This document shows, piece by piece, positions 19,401 through 30,498 of a stretch of 64,000 nucleotides of DNA (within the stretch, counting starts at the first letter, position 1; the number at the start of each line of letters is the position of its first letter). The notes beneath the pieces were generated by a model. That model did not search any database, was not told the DNA's origin, and saw nothing but the letters and a program-made list of their open reading frames with translations. This DNA comes from Lichenicoccus sp963693035 (GTDB lineage Bacteria; Pseudomonadota; Alphaproteobacteria; Acetobacterales; Acetobacteraceae). Position numbers and translations under genes: made by a program. The stretch covers positions 1 through 64,000 of the forward strand of contig CAXMMQ010000009.1 of assembly GCA_963693035.2 (NCBI GenBank), in the 5' to 3' direction.

Positions 19401-19549
19401 CTTCGCGCGAAGCGGGAATTGAAAACGATCCAGACATCGTGCCGCCCCGCCTGCTCGATGACGGCGCGCGCCAGCGATAGCGAGTAGCGCCCGATCCCCC
19501 GATAGCGGCTGTCGTTCTGCGCGCCCTGCAGGTCGATCATGATCCGCAT
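16448..19549 (-). CDS. Tandem GT4-GT4 glycosyltransferase (1033 aa)
   Basis: This is a very long GT-B enzyme with two complete modules. Module one (about 1-410) opens with MRIMIDLQGAQNDSRYRGIGRYS, a donor-loop SDPRKN, and EX7E in LHEGFGLPAAEAMACG. A linker domain (about 415-620) separates it from module two (about 625-1033). Module two has SGIQRVVRS, GTLEPRKGY and EX7E in EGEGFGLPLIEAAQHG. Both catalytic pairs are intact, so two sugar transfers are plausible. The ATG at 19549 overlaps the upstream TGA by one base; a TTG one codon earlier is possible. The architecture resembles mannosyl- or rhamnosyltransferases of O-antigen clusters, but the sugar cannot be assigned. Confidence 0.88.
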   Translation of the reverse strand: MRIMIDLQGAQNDSRYRGIGRYSLSLARAVIEQAGRHDVWIVFNSRFARSALELRAEFADLLPAYRMRAFSVPGPTTELAPENRWRTRAAEIIREHFLASLRPDVVHVSSLFEGLADDVVTSVGQTGLRIPTLVTLYDMIPFLDPDSYLGGEAGRSWYARKVASARRVDLLLGISKYSAEEGRRLLGVPEERVADIGTGVDAMFRPAPPDPARDERLRRLYGLDKPFLLYTGASDPRKNLEGLLQAAALLPEALRDSHMFALVGKFDAVQQEGLARHAVALGIPERSLRFLGYVPDRDLIALYGLCALFVFPSLHEGFGLPAAEAMACGAAVIGSNTSNIPEVIGHAEALFDPARPADIARRIEHVLTTPSLAAELRTHGLRRAASFSWQEVARRTLAGYEVVHERALAESRSQVAVPRRRLHLALVHFGTCDAVLRKDLSVHHDVVVFAGHAPADPRASGRHHDRTWLLGHGSEFDLLLYQLPGNEDRPAYRELAEAWPGLLLLPPTAAGAEAMQTVCRSQTLSELVEWAGRGQEPPPGALDEDDFRLTLGILARDAAQIDTVRQRYGLAAAGLTGLVPQGGPGAADAWASLIQDVSTRQCPFGPAFLDELLAVAPTPGPGDWALVAEAAAASQPRIGPPQLLVDVTTIAQIDAQSGIQRVVRSILLALIEKPPVGWRVEPVKATESGYSYARSFSSRFLDLRRDLLPPDCPVEIGAGDIFLGLDLAADQIGSREEWFERQRTRGMQTTFVVYDLLPVTWPEKFPDIMGPIFRSWIVSVARLADGVICISQAVAEEFAGWYARLKSDRKDAPHIGWFHLGADMQASQPSRGLPANASRILKALVGRPFLLSVGTLEPRKGYGQVIDAFERLWTRGIDAGLIIVGRPGWSTEALRARLDQHPERGRRLIWLHEASDEMLGKVYGAVVGLLAASEGEGFGLPLIEAAQHGLPILARDLPVFREVAGDHATYFSAPDAQALATSIQQWLAALARQEHHGSSNMPWLSWRQSASQLVDVVVDGHWQMPARQKDLQA

Positions 19550-20982
19550 CAACAGCGACCTTCGTGAGCTCCGCGGACCTGCAATCGCCGGAGTATCAGC
19601 TGCGCACCGGGTGAGAGCTCGGATTGTGTCTCGAAGTCGTCCGCATCGACCTTGGACACCACCGCGGGCATCGGCAGTGCCAGGATCCTGGAGATGGCCT
19701 GGTCTGCTGCCGCCAGTTCAGCGTCTTCCGACGGTCGGTTGCGGACGAGCCGGCTGGCGCCGCGGACAGCACCTGTCATCCGCCAGGAGTGGCTCGCCAG
19801 CGTCGCCTTCAGGCGCCAGTCCAGCCGGGATGCCGCTTCCCGGAGCCCGAGATAGTCTTCACGCAGCTTGAGGTACTCCTCGCAGACTTCCGACTGGACG
19901 CGCTGGGTTTCGATCAGTGCCAGACGCAGGGACTTGCGATCGCGATCTGCAGCATCGGCGCGGCGTTCGCTGTCTGCGAGCCGAGACCGGAGGTAGTCGA
20001 CCTCGTTCTGGTCCCGCATCAGCGCCTCGAGCTTCAGCCGGTGCTGCGTGCGCTCGGTTGCCAGAGCCGTATCCGCCTCGGTTTGCAGGCTTTTGACTAG
20101 GGCCTTGTGCTCGACGCGCTGCGTCTCGGTCGTGGTTGCAAGCTCTCCGGCCATGGCGGCAAGGCGGCTTTCGAAGGCCTCGCGCTCAGCCTGCAGATGG
20201 GTCATCGCCTCGGTATGCTTGGTCTGCGCGATCGCGACCTGCTCGCGCTGTTGCGCGGCATCGGCCTGCGCGTGAGCGAGGGCGTTGACTGTGTGTTGCT
20301 CAGACGCCCTGACATAGTCGTCAAAGACATTCACAGGAACTGAGAATAGATCGATGAGTTCGGAATGTTCTTCGGCGACGTAGAAACAGTTGAGACCATC
20401 GAAGATCGCTAGGGTGTAGCGCTGGCTGGTGACCAAGTCTTCCCAATCGCCCCTGGTATCCTCAGGCGATAGCGGAGCGGTCGACTCGATGACGATCACC
20501 CAGGGCCGGAACCGGCTCAGGTCGGCACCCTCCAGCACCGCCCGCTCGGCTCCTTCGACGTCGATCTTCAGGAAATGGATTGGGTATGCACCGCGTTCTT
20601 CCATCACGCTGGTCAGTGTCAGACGCGGCACATACTCGGTTCGGGTAGTCCAGCCTGCCGACTTGTGCCTCGCCGCAATGGCATCGTCGAGAGTGGAGAG
20701 TCCGGTGCCGGGGATAGCATGAAACTTAACGACTCCGGCTTTCTCTCCGAGGACGGCCCGAATGTTCTGGTCGCGTTGCCGCTGTTCGACAAGGCGCTGA
20801 AAATACTCTCCCAGCGGCTCTACATTAATGCCGGACCAGCCTCGATCATAGAAGGCGCGCGTGACTGACCACTCTTCTGGATCCGCTGCGCCGACATCGA
20901 TGTAGAAACCTTCTTCGACCTGCTGCAACGCGCGCCACAGCAGGATGTCCTCCATATTCTGGCTGTAGGACACGAAAGACAT
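19549..20982 (-). CDS. FkbM methyltransferase fused to coiled coil and SWR(M)T tail
   Basis: This encodes 477 aa from ATG 20982. Residues 1-235 are a canonical FkbM domain: SYSQNMEDILLWRAL, the SAM-site FYIDVGAADP, and the FLKIDVEGAERAVLEG block. Residues about 240-395 are a long Ala/Glu/Gln/Arg coiled coil. After it come ASHSWRMTGAVRGASRLVRNR and a tail ending in LILRRLQVRG. It is first in a leftward operon; its stop overlaps the start of the GT4-GT4 gene. The FkbM domain predicts O-methylation of a sugar. The coiled coil may tether the enzyme to partner transferases, which is inference. Confidence 0.87.
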   Translation of the reverse strand: MSFVSYSQNMEDILLWRALQQVEEGFYIDVGAADPEEWSVTRAFYDRGWSGINVEPLGEYFQRLVEQRQRDQNIRAVLGEKAGVVKFHAIPGTGLSTLDDAIAARHKSAGWTTRTEYVPRLTLTSVMEERGAYPIHFLKIDVEGAERAVLEGADLSRFRPWVIVIESTAPLSPEDTRGDWEDLVTSQRYTLAIFDGLNCFYVAEEHSELIDLFSVPVNVFDDYVRASEQHTVNALAHAQADAAQQREQVAIAQTKHTEAMTHLQAEREAFESRLAAMAGELATTTETQRVEHKALVKSLQTEADTALATERTQHRLKLEALMRDQNEVDYLRSRLADSERRADAADRDRKSLRLALIETQRVQSEVCEEYLKLREDYLGLREAASRLDWRLKATLASHSWRMTGAVRGASRLVRNRPSEDAELAAADQAISRILALPMPAVVSKVDADDFETQSELSPGAQLILRRLQVRGAHEGRC

Positions 20983-21095
20983 CCGGTGGCTCCTCGAGTG
21001 GCTGCGTCTTACCGGCGGATCGCTAGCACATTGGCTAAAACCTGTGAAAATTTCAGCCGAAGAAAGCAGCGGGCTACGGATGGGTTTGCCGCGCC

Positions 21096-21728
21096 CTACC
21101 CCTGCTTCTCGAACACCCCCGACACCGTCAGGGTCACCGCATCGCCGATCAACGGCACATACGTCTTCACCCCGAACTCGCTGCGGCGCAGCGTGCCGGT
21201 GAGGTCGAAACCCACCGTGTACTTCTTGTCGAGCGGGTTCACCCCGGCGCCGACCAGCCTCGCGTGCAGCGTCACCGGATGCGTCTGCCCGTGCAGGGTG
21301 AGGTCGCCCGCCACCAGTGCAGCACCGTGGCCGACCGGGGTGACCTTGGTCGACTTGAACACGATGTCCGGGTCGGCCTTGGCATCGAGCCAGGCGTCCC
21401 CCTTCAACTCGTCGGTCAGCTTGGCGCTGCTGGTCAGCACCGACTTTACCGGCACGTGGATCTCGAAGCGGCTGTCGGCCGGCGCCTTCGCATCCAGGCT
21501 CAGGCTGCCGGAGGACTGGATGAACTGGCCGTGGAAGGTCGAGAATCCCATGTGCGACACGCTGAACAGCACCTGGGTGTGGTTCGGCTCGACCGCGTAG
21601 CTGCCGCTCTCGACCCGCGCCGGATCGCTGGTGGCCGGAGCCGGCGCCTGTGCCCGCGCCTGGGCTATCGACAACGCACCCAAGGCGACGAGGCCGGGCA
21701 GGCGGATCGCGGTCGCTGACATCTTCAT
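21096..21728 (-). CDS. YceI family periplasmic lipid-binding protein
   Basis: This encodes 210 aa with an N-terminal signal peptide (basic MKMSATAIRLPG, then a hydrophobic stretch, cleavage near AQARAQA). The mature part has the YceI hallmarks: YAVEPNHTQVLFSVSHMGFST near the N-terminus, FHGQF, and the C-terminal RRSEFGVKTYVPLIGD. YceI proteins form lipocalin-like barrels that bind isoprenoids in the periplasm and are often induced by acid, osmotic or chaperone stress. The gene is monocistronic or follows the 2H phosphoesterase across 52 bp that contain a hairpin. The substrate is unknown. Confidence 0.93.
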   Translation of the reverse strand: MKMSATAIRLPGLVALGALSIAQARAQAPAPATSDPARVESGSYAVEPNHTQVLFSVSHMGFSTFHGQFIQSSGSLSLDAKAPADSRFEIHVPVKSVLTSSAKLTDELKGDAWLDAKADPDIVFKSTKVTPVGHGAALVAGDLTLHGQTHPVTLHARLVGAGVNPLDKKYTVGFDLTGTLRRSEFGVKTYVPLIGDAVTLTVSGVFEKQG

Positions 21729-21736
21729 CGGCTGTC

Positions 21737-21769
21737 CTGTCGCAAGTGAGATTACAACTTGCCCGACAG
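21737..21769 (-). terminator. Hairpin between the 2H phosphoesterase and yceI-like genes
   Basis: On the minus strand CTGTCGGGCAAGT pairs with ACTTGCGACAG across a nine-base loop. That gives eleven base pairs interrupted by a two-base GG bulge. There is no U-run, so it is not a classical terminator. It lies just after the 2H phosphoesterase stop and just before the yceI-like ATG, so an mRNA leader structure is equally possible. Confidence 0.4.
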
Positions 21770-21780
21770 CGGCCGGCCGC

Positions 21781-22338
21781 TCAAGCCGGCGACGGCCTGA
21801 GCTCGAACTGCTCGAGCGCCTCCCAGGGGCCGCCGAGGTAGCGCCACAGCCGCAACGCCATCCCCTCGGTCCGCCACGGAACGAAGCCGGCCGCCAGCCG
21901 GGCCAGGGTGTCCGCCGCCTCCTGCCGGCTGACCTTGTTCTGCACCGTCACGTGCGGGCGGTAGCCCTGCCGGTCCTGGGCGGTCAGCCACGACTCCCAG
22001 TCCCGCGCCAGCCGCGCGCGCAGGTCGAGCAGCGCCGGTGACGCCAGCGGGAACGCCACCCCCGCGCCCAGCGAGCGCGGCGGCTGGACCAGGATCGCCG
22101 GACGCTCCGCATCCAGCGCCGCAAGGGTATGCACGATGGAAGTTCGGTCGGCGCCGGGCAGGGTGTGGAACAGCGAGACATGCGCCGGCACCTGGTTGCG
22201 GCCGGCCGGGAAGTGCCGCAGGCGGAGCGCCTGGAAGGTCGTCTGGGCCGGCTCGGACAGGCTCAGCGTGAGCAGCAGCGAGGCCGGCGCGGAGGCCCCG
22301 GAACGGGGCTCGATTGGTTGCGTGGACATGCCCCCCAT
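21781..22338 (-). CDS. 2'-5' RNA ligase family (2H phosphoesterase) protein
   Basis: This encodes up to 185 aa from ATG 22338; ATG 22329 (MSTQPIEPRSG) is an equally good start. The two signature H-x-T/S-h motifs of the 2H superfamily are present as HVSLF (about residue 53) and HVTVQ (about residue 129), which form the twin-histidine active site. Family members hydrolyse or ligate 2',5'- or cyclic phosphodiester bonds in RNA. The length is normal for LigT/ThpR-like proteins, although the N-terminal 20 residues are a low-complexity Ser/Ala tail. It is divergent from atpH, with about 50 bp between the starts. Confidence 0.85.
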   Translation of the reverse strand: MGGMSTQPIEPRSGASAPASLLLTLSLSEPAQTTFQALRLRHFPAGRNQVPAHVSLFHTLPGADRTSIVHTLAALDAERPAILVQPPRSLGAGVAFPLASPALLDLRARLARDWESWLTAQDRQGYRPHVTVQNKVSRQEAADTLARLAAGFVPWRTEGMALRLWRYLGGPWEALEQFELRPSPA

Positions 22339-22392
22339 GCTAGACGCCCCGCATCAGGGACGGCAGTCCACCGCCGAAAAACGACGCAGTAG

Positions 22393-23000
22393 ATGGGAAC
22401 GCCGAACGTGCCAGAAGGCGCTACGACAAGTGCCGGGCCGCCGGGGCAGGAGTACGGCCAGCCCGGTGGCGTGCCCGGACGTTACGCGACCGCCCTCTAC
22501 GACTATGCCGAGGACCAGCGCAACCTCGACGAGGTGATCGACCAGGCGGCCTCGCTGGTCCGGCTGATCGACCAGAGCGCGCCGCTCCGCAGCCTGCTGG
22601 CTAGCCCGACCCTGGACGTCGCACAGTCGCGGGATGCGGCGCTCGCCGTCCTGAAGGACCAGGGCTTCGGTGCCACCGTGCAGCATTTCGTCGGTGTGAT
22701 CGCCAACAACCGCCGCCTGCCGACGCTGCGCGCGATCCTGACCGCGTTCGCCGCCCAGGTGGCGAACCGTCGCGGCATCACCGTAGCTCAGGTGGCCAGC
22801 GCGCACGCGCTCACCGACCTGCAGCGCACCCAGTTGCGCGCCCGCCTGGCCGAGGCCGGCTATGGCCGTGTCGATATCCACGAGAGCGTGGACCAGGCCC
22901 TGCTGGGCGGCCTCGTCGTGCGCATCGGCGCGCGCCTGTACGATGCCAGCCTGAAGTCGCGCCTCGCCCGCCTGCACTACGCCATGAAGGGAGCTGCGTG

Positions 23001-23001
<1 letters not shown>
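22393..23001 (+). CDS. atpH: F1 ATP synthase delta subunit
   Basis: This encodes 202 aa. Delta sits on top of the F1 hexamer and links it to the stator b subunits. The sequence has the typical N-terminal helical domain (GRYATALYDYAEDQRNLDEV), the HFVGVIANNRRLPTL segment and the C-terminal GGLVVRIGARLYDASLKSRL. About 28 Gly/Pro-rich residues precede the conserved domain, a longer N-terminus than usual. The stop overlaps the atpA ATG by one base. The operon is F1-only (H-A-G-D-C), which is standard in alphaproteobacteria where F0 genes lie elsewhere. Confidence 0.96.
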
Positions 23002-24539
<1,538 letters not shown>

Positions 24540-24542
24540 CGC

Positions 24543-25427
24543 ATGCCGTCGCTGAAGGAGCTGCGCGGGCGGATCACCAGCGTCAAGTCGACGCGCAAGA
24601 TCACCTCGGCGATGAAGATGGTGGCCGCGTCGAAGCTGCGCCGGGCGCAGGCGCGTGCCGAGGCGGCGCGGCCGTATGCGGAAGCGATGCAGCGCATGCT
24701 GGCAGCCCTCGCCCGCAACGTCGGCGGCCGCGAGGGCGCGCCGCCGCTGCTGGCCGGCACCGGGCGCGATCAGGTGCATCTGCTGGTGCCGGTCACCTCG
24801 GATCGTGGGCTCGCCGGCGGCTTCAACTCCAATCTCGGCCGCGCCACGCGCAACCTGGCGCGCCGGCTCGAAGGGCAGGGCAAGACCGTCAAGATCCTGC
24901 CGGTGGGACGCAAGGGAGCGGACTACCTCGCGCGCGAGTTCGGCCAGCAGGTGATCGACCGCGTGCCCGGCTCGGCCGGCAAGGATGTGGCGTTCAGCGC
25001 CGCCAACGAGCTCGGCGAGCGCATCGTGGGCATGCTGGCACGCGGCGAGTTCGACGTCTGCACGCTGATCTACAACCGCTTCAACAACGTGATGTCGCAG
25101 ACGCCGACCGAGCTGCAGCTTATTCCGCTCAGTCTGCCGTCGAACGACAACGAGCGCGGCGAGGAGCAGGGCGCCACCTACGAGTTCGAGCCGGACGAGG
25201 AGACCATCCTGGCCCGGTTGCTGCCGCGCAACCTGCAGATCCAGATCTACCGCGCCATGCTCGAGAGCGCCGCCGGCGAGCAGGGCGCGCGCATGACCGC
25301 GATGGACAGCGCGACCCGCAATGCCGGCAAGGCGATCGACCGGCTGACGCTGACCTACAACCGCACCCGCCAGGCCAACATCACCCGGGAACTCATCGAG
25401 ATCATCTCCGGCGCGGATGCCGTCTGA
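24543..25427 (+). CDS. atpG: F1 ATP synthase gamma subunit
   Basis: This encodes 294 aa, the central rotor shaft of F1. It starts with MPSLKELRGRITSVKSTRKIT and MKMVAASKLRRAQ, the conserved N-terminal helix, and ends with the conserved C-terminal helix (MDSATRNAGKAIDRLTLTYN, RQANITRELIEIISGA). The mid-section has SDRGLAGGFN, the usual gamma landmark. It lies 3 bp after atpA and 27 bp before atpD. Confidence 0.97.
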   Translation: MPSLKELRGRITSVKSTRKITSAMKMVAASKLRRAQARAEAARPYAEAMQRMLAALARNVGGREGAPPLLAGTGRDQVHLLVPVTSDRGLAGGFNSNLGRATRNLARRLEGQGKTVKILPVGRKGADYLAREFGQQVIDRVPGSAGKDVAFSAANELGERIVGMLARGEFDVCTLIYNRFNNVMSQTPTELQLIPLSLPSNDNERGEEQGATYEFEPDEETILARLLPRNLQIQIYRAMLESAAGEQGARMTAMDSATRNAGKAIDRLTLTYNRTRQANITRELIEIISGADAV

Positions 25428-25454
25428 GACCCGATTTCGCCGCAGGAGCTATCC

Positions 25455-26939
<1,485 letters not shown>

Positions 26940-26943
26940 GGCG

Positions 26944-27357
26944 GTGGGGATCGAGGTCGAGATCGTCAGCCCGGAGCAGCGCCTGCTGTCGCGCAGCGTC
27001 GAGATGGTGGTGATGCCGGGGTCGGAAGGCGATCTCGCGGCGATGGAGGAGCATGCGCCGATGATCGTGCTGCTCCGTGGCGGCGTGGTGTCGCTGTATG
27101 ACGGGGCCAACGTCGCGACGCCCAACGACCAGTTCTTCGTCGCCGGCGGCTTTGCCGAGATCACCGCCGAGCGCTGCACGATCCTGGCCGACGAAGCCAC
27201 TCCGCTCGCCGACTTGTCGCGTGCCGATGGCGAGGCGAAGCTGGCCGACGCCGAGCGTGCCTATGACGAGGCGGACAAGTCCGACATCACCACGCTTGGC
27301 CCCTATCTAGACCGGCTGCAATCGGCCCGTGCGCATATCGAAGCCGCGCAGCGTTAG
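26944..27357 (+). CDS. atpC: F1 ATP synthase epsilon subunit
   Basis: This encodes 137 aa starting from GTG 26944, four bases after the atpD stop with a GAGG-containing leader. Longer in-frame starts lie inside atpD and are unlikely. The beta-sandwich domain is clear (VEIVSPEQRLLSRSVEMVVMPGSEGDLA, then FFVAGGFAEI). A C-terminal two-helix region carries the usual ADA-rich pattern (EAKLADAERAYDEAD). Epsilon regulates ATP hydrolysis and couples F1 to the c-ring. It is the last gene of the ATPase operon. Confidence 0.95.
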   Translation: MGIEVEIVSPEQRLLSRSVEMVVMPGSEGDLAAMEEHAPMIVLLRGGVVSLYDGANVATPNDQFFVAGGFAEITAERCTILADEATPLADLSRADGEAKLADAERAYDEADKSDITTLGPYLDRLQSARAHIEAAQR

Positions 27358-27438
27358 GCTTCCGCAGGCGCTCTTTCGTCATCAGGGTCGCCACCAACAT
27401 GGCACGCAAGGCGGCGGCGCGAGGCTGGGAGTGTGAGC

Positions 27439-28563
27439 GTGTCGAGCCGTACTGAGACCCTTCTCGGAGCATTTCCGAAAGACAGCCGCATCATCGAGAT
27501 CGGCCCGAGCTTCAGCCCGATCGCTCCGAAGTCGGAGGGCTGGAACAGCGTCTCGATCGATCATCTGACCCGTGAGGAGCTGGCGGCGAAATACGCCTAC
27601 CATCCCGGCGTCGACGTGACCCGGATCGAAACGGTTGACTTCGTCTGGCAAGGCGGCGCGCTGAGCGATGCCATACCGTCCGGGCGGCATGGCAGCTTCG
27701 ACATCTTCCTGGCGAGCCATGTTATCGAGCACACGCCCGACCTGATCGCCTTTCTCCAGGCGGCGCAGACGTTGCTCAAGCCGGACGGCGCCGTGGTACT
27801 GGTGGTGCCTGACAAGCGCTACTGCTTCGACTATTTCCAGCCGGCGACGACAACCGGGCAGGTGCTCGCGGCACATGCCGAGCGGCGGTCGCGGCACACG
27901 GGGGAACGGGCCTTCGACCACTACGCCTACGCGGTGACCAACGGCGGCGCGGAGTCCTGGGGCCAGCATCCGATCCGCGGCATCAGCTTGTTGCATGGCC
28001 TGGAAACGGCAGCTCACTATTACGCACTCTATGAAAGTGCTGGATCCTACAATGACCTGCACGCATGGCATTTTGTACCCAAAAGCTTCGAGCTGCTGAT
28101 CCTGGAACTCGGCCGGCTCGGAAAGATCGACTTGTACCTGGAACGTTCGGCGAATCCGGGCGCCCACGAGTTCTTCGTCTGGCTGCGACGGGGTGCGTCA
28201 GAACAGACAGCCGCGATGACGGTGGAGGCACTTGAGGCCAGGCGGGTCAAGCTGTTGAAGGGCTCTGTGCTTGAGCAGCAATCGCAGATCGACTGGCTGT
28301 TGGCCGCCGAGCCCGACCTGACACGCGACGATGGCGGACTGTCGACCTGGGCAACGCCGGTCCGCTACGAGAAGACCAAGGCGGCCCTGGTGCGAAGCGA
28401 AGCGGCGCTGGCGCGGTCCGAGGCGGAAGCCTTGGGCCTGCGCGACCAGTTGGGTGCCGCGATGCGGAGGGTCGCGACCTTGGAGGGTTCGACATCCTGG
28501 CGCATGACCGCGCCGCTGCGCAGCCTGGCAAAGCGGGTGCACCTGGCGCGGAACAGGCGATGA
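27439..28563 (+). CDS. SAM-dependent methyltransferase with coiled coil and SWRMT tail
   Basis: This encodes about 374 aa from GTG 27439 (GGGAG seven bases upstream); GTG 27433 is possible. The methyltransferase domain (about 15-250) has IIEIGPSFSPIAPK at motif I, FDIFLASHVIEHTPDL and LLKPDGAVVLVVPDKRYCFDY. A short coiled coil (about 290-350) follows, then GSTSWRMTAPLRSLAKRVHLARNRR to the end. The same tail type is seen at 8315-9031 and 19549-20982. It lies about 80 bp after atpC and 37 bp before the next methyltransferase, probably forming a pair that modifies a glycan. Confidence 0.82.
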   Translation: MSSRTETLLGAFPKDSRIIEIGPSFSPIAPKSEGWNSVSIDHLTREELAAKYAYHPGVDVTRIETVDFVWQGGALSDAIPSGRHGSFDIFLASHVIEHTPDLIAFLQAAQTLLKPDGAVVLVVPDKRYCFDYFQPATTTGQVLAAHAERRSRHTGERAFDHYAYAVTNGGAESWGQHPIRGISLLHGLETAAHYYALYESAGSYNDLHAWHFVPKSFELLILELGRLGKIDLYLERSANPGAHEFFVWLRRGASEQTAAMTVEALEARRVKLLKGSVLEQQSQIDWLLAAEPDLTRDDGGLSTWATPVRYEKTKAALVRSEAALARSEAEALGLRDQLGAAMRRVATLEGSTSWRMTAPLRSLAKRVHLARNRR

Positions 28564-28600
28564 ACCCGACCTCGAGGGTTCCGAGCGGAGGCAGCGTACG

Positions 28601-30079
28601 TTGAGTATCGACCCGGCCCAGGCCACCCCTTCGACGCTCTGGCAGAAACTGGCGGCGGCTGGCCACTTGCGCTGCCCGGCCTGCGGCGGCCCACTGACGG
28701 CGCATCAAGGCTTCACCTGCAGCTCGTGCGCGGCGGTCTATCCGGTGGAGAGCGGCGTGCCTCTGCTGATGCGGCCGGAGGAGGTGGTGTCGATCCCGGA
28801 CCGGGTGATGGAAACCTTCAGGATCGGTGAGCCGCATCGCCGGCAGGTGGAAGCGGCACTGAGCAGCCTGGTGAAGTACCGCACACCGTCGCACCCCGAG
28901 TTCGCCAACTTCTTCGCCCGGTTCGAGGCCCAGTCCGGAACCAGGCAACTCGTGGCACTCTCTGCCGCGCAGATCGAGGACGCGCTGCAGCACGTGGTCT
29001 GCGTAACGACGCGGCAGCCCGCCACCTTGCGCAGCGACGAGGCCGAGTTTCGCTCGATCCGATTGCGCAATGGATCGCCGCTGCCGCTCTTCACCAGCGA
29101 AACCACCGGGCTGTTTCTCAGCTACCGGCTGTTCACGCCGCAAGGCGAGCCGGTTGCGTTCGAAGCAAGCCGGTCGCCGCTGCCGGTTCCGCTGCATCCG
29201 GGAGCGGAACTGACCATCCCGGCACTGGTGCGGCTGCCGCCGGATGCCCGGGGGGACTACCTGGTGCGGTTCCACTTCCTGCTGGCGACCCAAGTCGCTC
29301 CGGTCGAACCGCCAGCGCCGGTCGGTTGGCGGTTGCCGTGGAAGGCGCGTCCGGCTCCGCTGCCAGTGTCGGTGGAGGAGGTGCGGTGGTTCGATGCGGC
29401 ACCGGTACTGGAAATGCTTGTCATTGCTGTCCCGGAGAAGCCAGGCTTTCCGGCGCTGCGTCGCGGGCGCATGGACGAATTCGAGGTCCATGCGGATGTC
29501 GAACTTGGCGACGACTTCCTCCGGCAGATCGTGGCCGGATTGCGCGAGCAAGGCGTAGATCGCCCGCGCATTCTCGAAGTCGGCGCCGGTGTCTATTCAA
29601 TGGCGATGCGGATCGCCGACTCGAATACGGAGGTTGTGGTCTCCGATATCTCCCTGGTGATGCAGGCGCTCGCCCTCGTCATGCATAGTGGCTTTCCGGC
29701 CGTGCTCGAGGGTCGTGCCGCGTTCGGCGCCTTCGACATGATGTATCCGCCATTTGCCAACGGGACGTTCGACATCATCTGCATTTCCGCCGCCTTGCAC
29801 CACATCCCGCTGCCCGGCGAGTTCCTGCGGCGTCTGGCGCCTCTGTTGTCGCCCAACGGACGCTTCGTGGCGGTGCGCGAGCCGTGTCTCGTCAACCCGG
29901 CCGAGCCGGCCTACATCTCGGAGCTGTCGAACGGCTTCAACGAGCAGATGTTCGAGCTGCCGGAGTGGCTGCAATTCGTCAGCAGCGGCGGCCTCGCGAT
30001 CGACCATGCAGCGATCGATTTCGAATGTTCCCTGAAGTTCTCCGCGCGCTCGGGATCGGATGCTGCGGCTCTATCCTGA
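28601..30079 (+). CDS. Zinc-ribbon, beta-sandwich and methyltransferase fusion protein
   Basis: This encodes 492 aa. The TTG start at 28601 has GGAGG nine bases upstream. Residues about 22-60 are a Trm112-like zinc ribbon (CPACGG and CSSC, then YPVESGVPLL). The middle (about 140-270) looks like an immunoglobulin-type sandwich similar to Wzt C-terminal domains (FRSIRLRNGSPLPLF, LPVPLHPGAELTIPALV). The C-terminal third is a class I methyltransferase (ILEVGAGVYSMAMRIA, DIICISAALHHIP, LLSPNGRFVAVREP). Wzt-like domains bind polysaccharide, so this may recognise and methylate a glycan end. That is inference. The 3' end overlaps the next, convergent gene by nine bases. Confidence 0.78.
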   Translation: MSIDPAQATPSTLWQKLAAAGHLRCPACGGPLTAHQGFTCSSCAAVYPVESGVPLLMRPEEVVSIPDRVMETFRIGEPHRRQVEAALSSLVKYRTPSHPEFANFFARFEAQSGTRQLVALSAAQIEDALQHVVCVTTRQPATLRSDEAEFRSIRLRNGSPLPLFTSETTGLFLSYRLFTPQGEPVAFEASRSPLPVPLHPGAELTIPALVRLPPDARGDYLVRFHFLLATQVAPVEPPAPVGWRLPWKARPAPLPVSVEEVRWFDAAPVLEMLVIAVPEKPGFPALRRGRMDEFEVHADVELGDDFLRQIVAGLREQGVDRPRILEVGAGVYSMAMRIADSNTEVVVSDISLVMQALALVMHSGFPAVLEGRAAFGAFDMMYPPFANGTFDIICISAALHHIPLPGEFLRRLAPLLSPNGRFVAVREPCLVNPAEPAYISELSNGFNEQMFELPEWLQFVSSGGLAIDHAAIDFECSLKFSARSGSDAAALS

Positions 30080-30364
30080 CGCGGCCCCGGGCCCCGCCAT
30101 GCCGAACTGCTGGTAGCGCTCGATCGCCTTTTCGGTCGGGAATTGCTGCGTCTCGTCACCGTGCTGGTTGAAATACTCAGTCACCACGATCCCCAGGCTC
30201 GGATCGAGATGCATGTCCGGGTTGAGCACCCTCTGGGGAGTGAGAGTACCCGCAGCGATCACCGGAACCGCATCCGCCTTTGCCGCCGACAGGGGCGCGG
30301 CAGCCTGCGGGCCCGCAGACGAAGCCGCCCGGACTGGTTGCGATTGAATTGGGGTGATCTGCAT
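30071..30364 (-). CDS. Small hypothetical protein
   Basis: This encodes 97 aa from ATG 30364. The first half is Ala/Pro/Ser-rich and probably disordered. The second half has a compact conserved-looking block, DPSLGIVVTEYFNQHGD, then QQFPTEKAIERYQQFG. The pattern (VV, then D/G, then a P-[ST]-E-K-x-[IL] helix) is loosely reminiscent of FlaG-like flagellar proteins in alphaproteobacteria. The match is weak and I do not assign a function. No signal peptide or membrane segment. It is convergent with the upstream methyltransferase and divergent from the DUF3297 gene. Confidence 0.6.
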   Translation of the reverse strand: MQITPIQSQPVRAASSAGPQAAAPLSAAKADAVPVIAAGTLTPQRVLNPDMHLDPSLGIVVTEYFNQHGDETQQFPTEKAIERYQQFGMAGPGAASG

Positions 30365-30498
30365 GACGGGTTTCCGGTCCAATAACGAGACGGTATCCGG
30401 CTTTTGTTTCGATTGCAAACTATTTGGTCTCCGGCTTCCAGGGTCTCGCCATAATGGAACGGACGATCTATGACGGTGCACACACAAGAAGGACGAGC

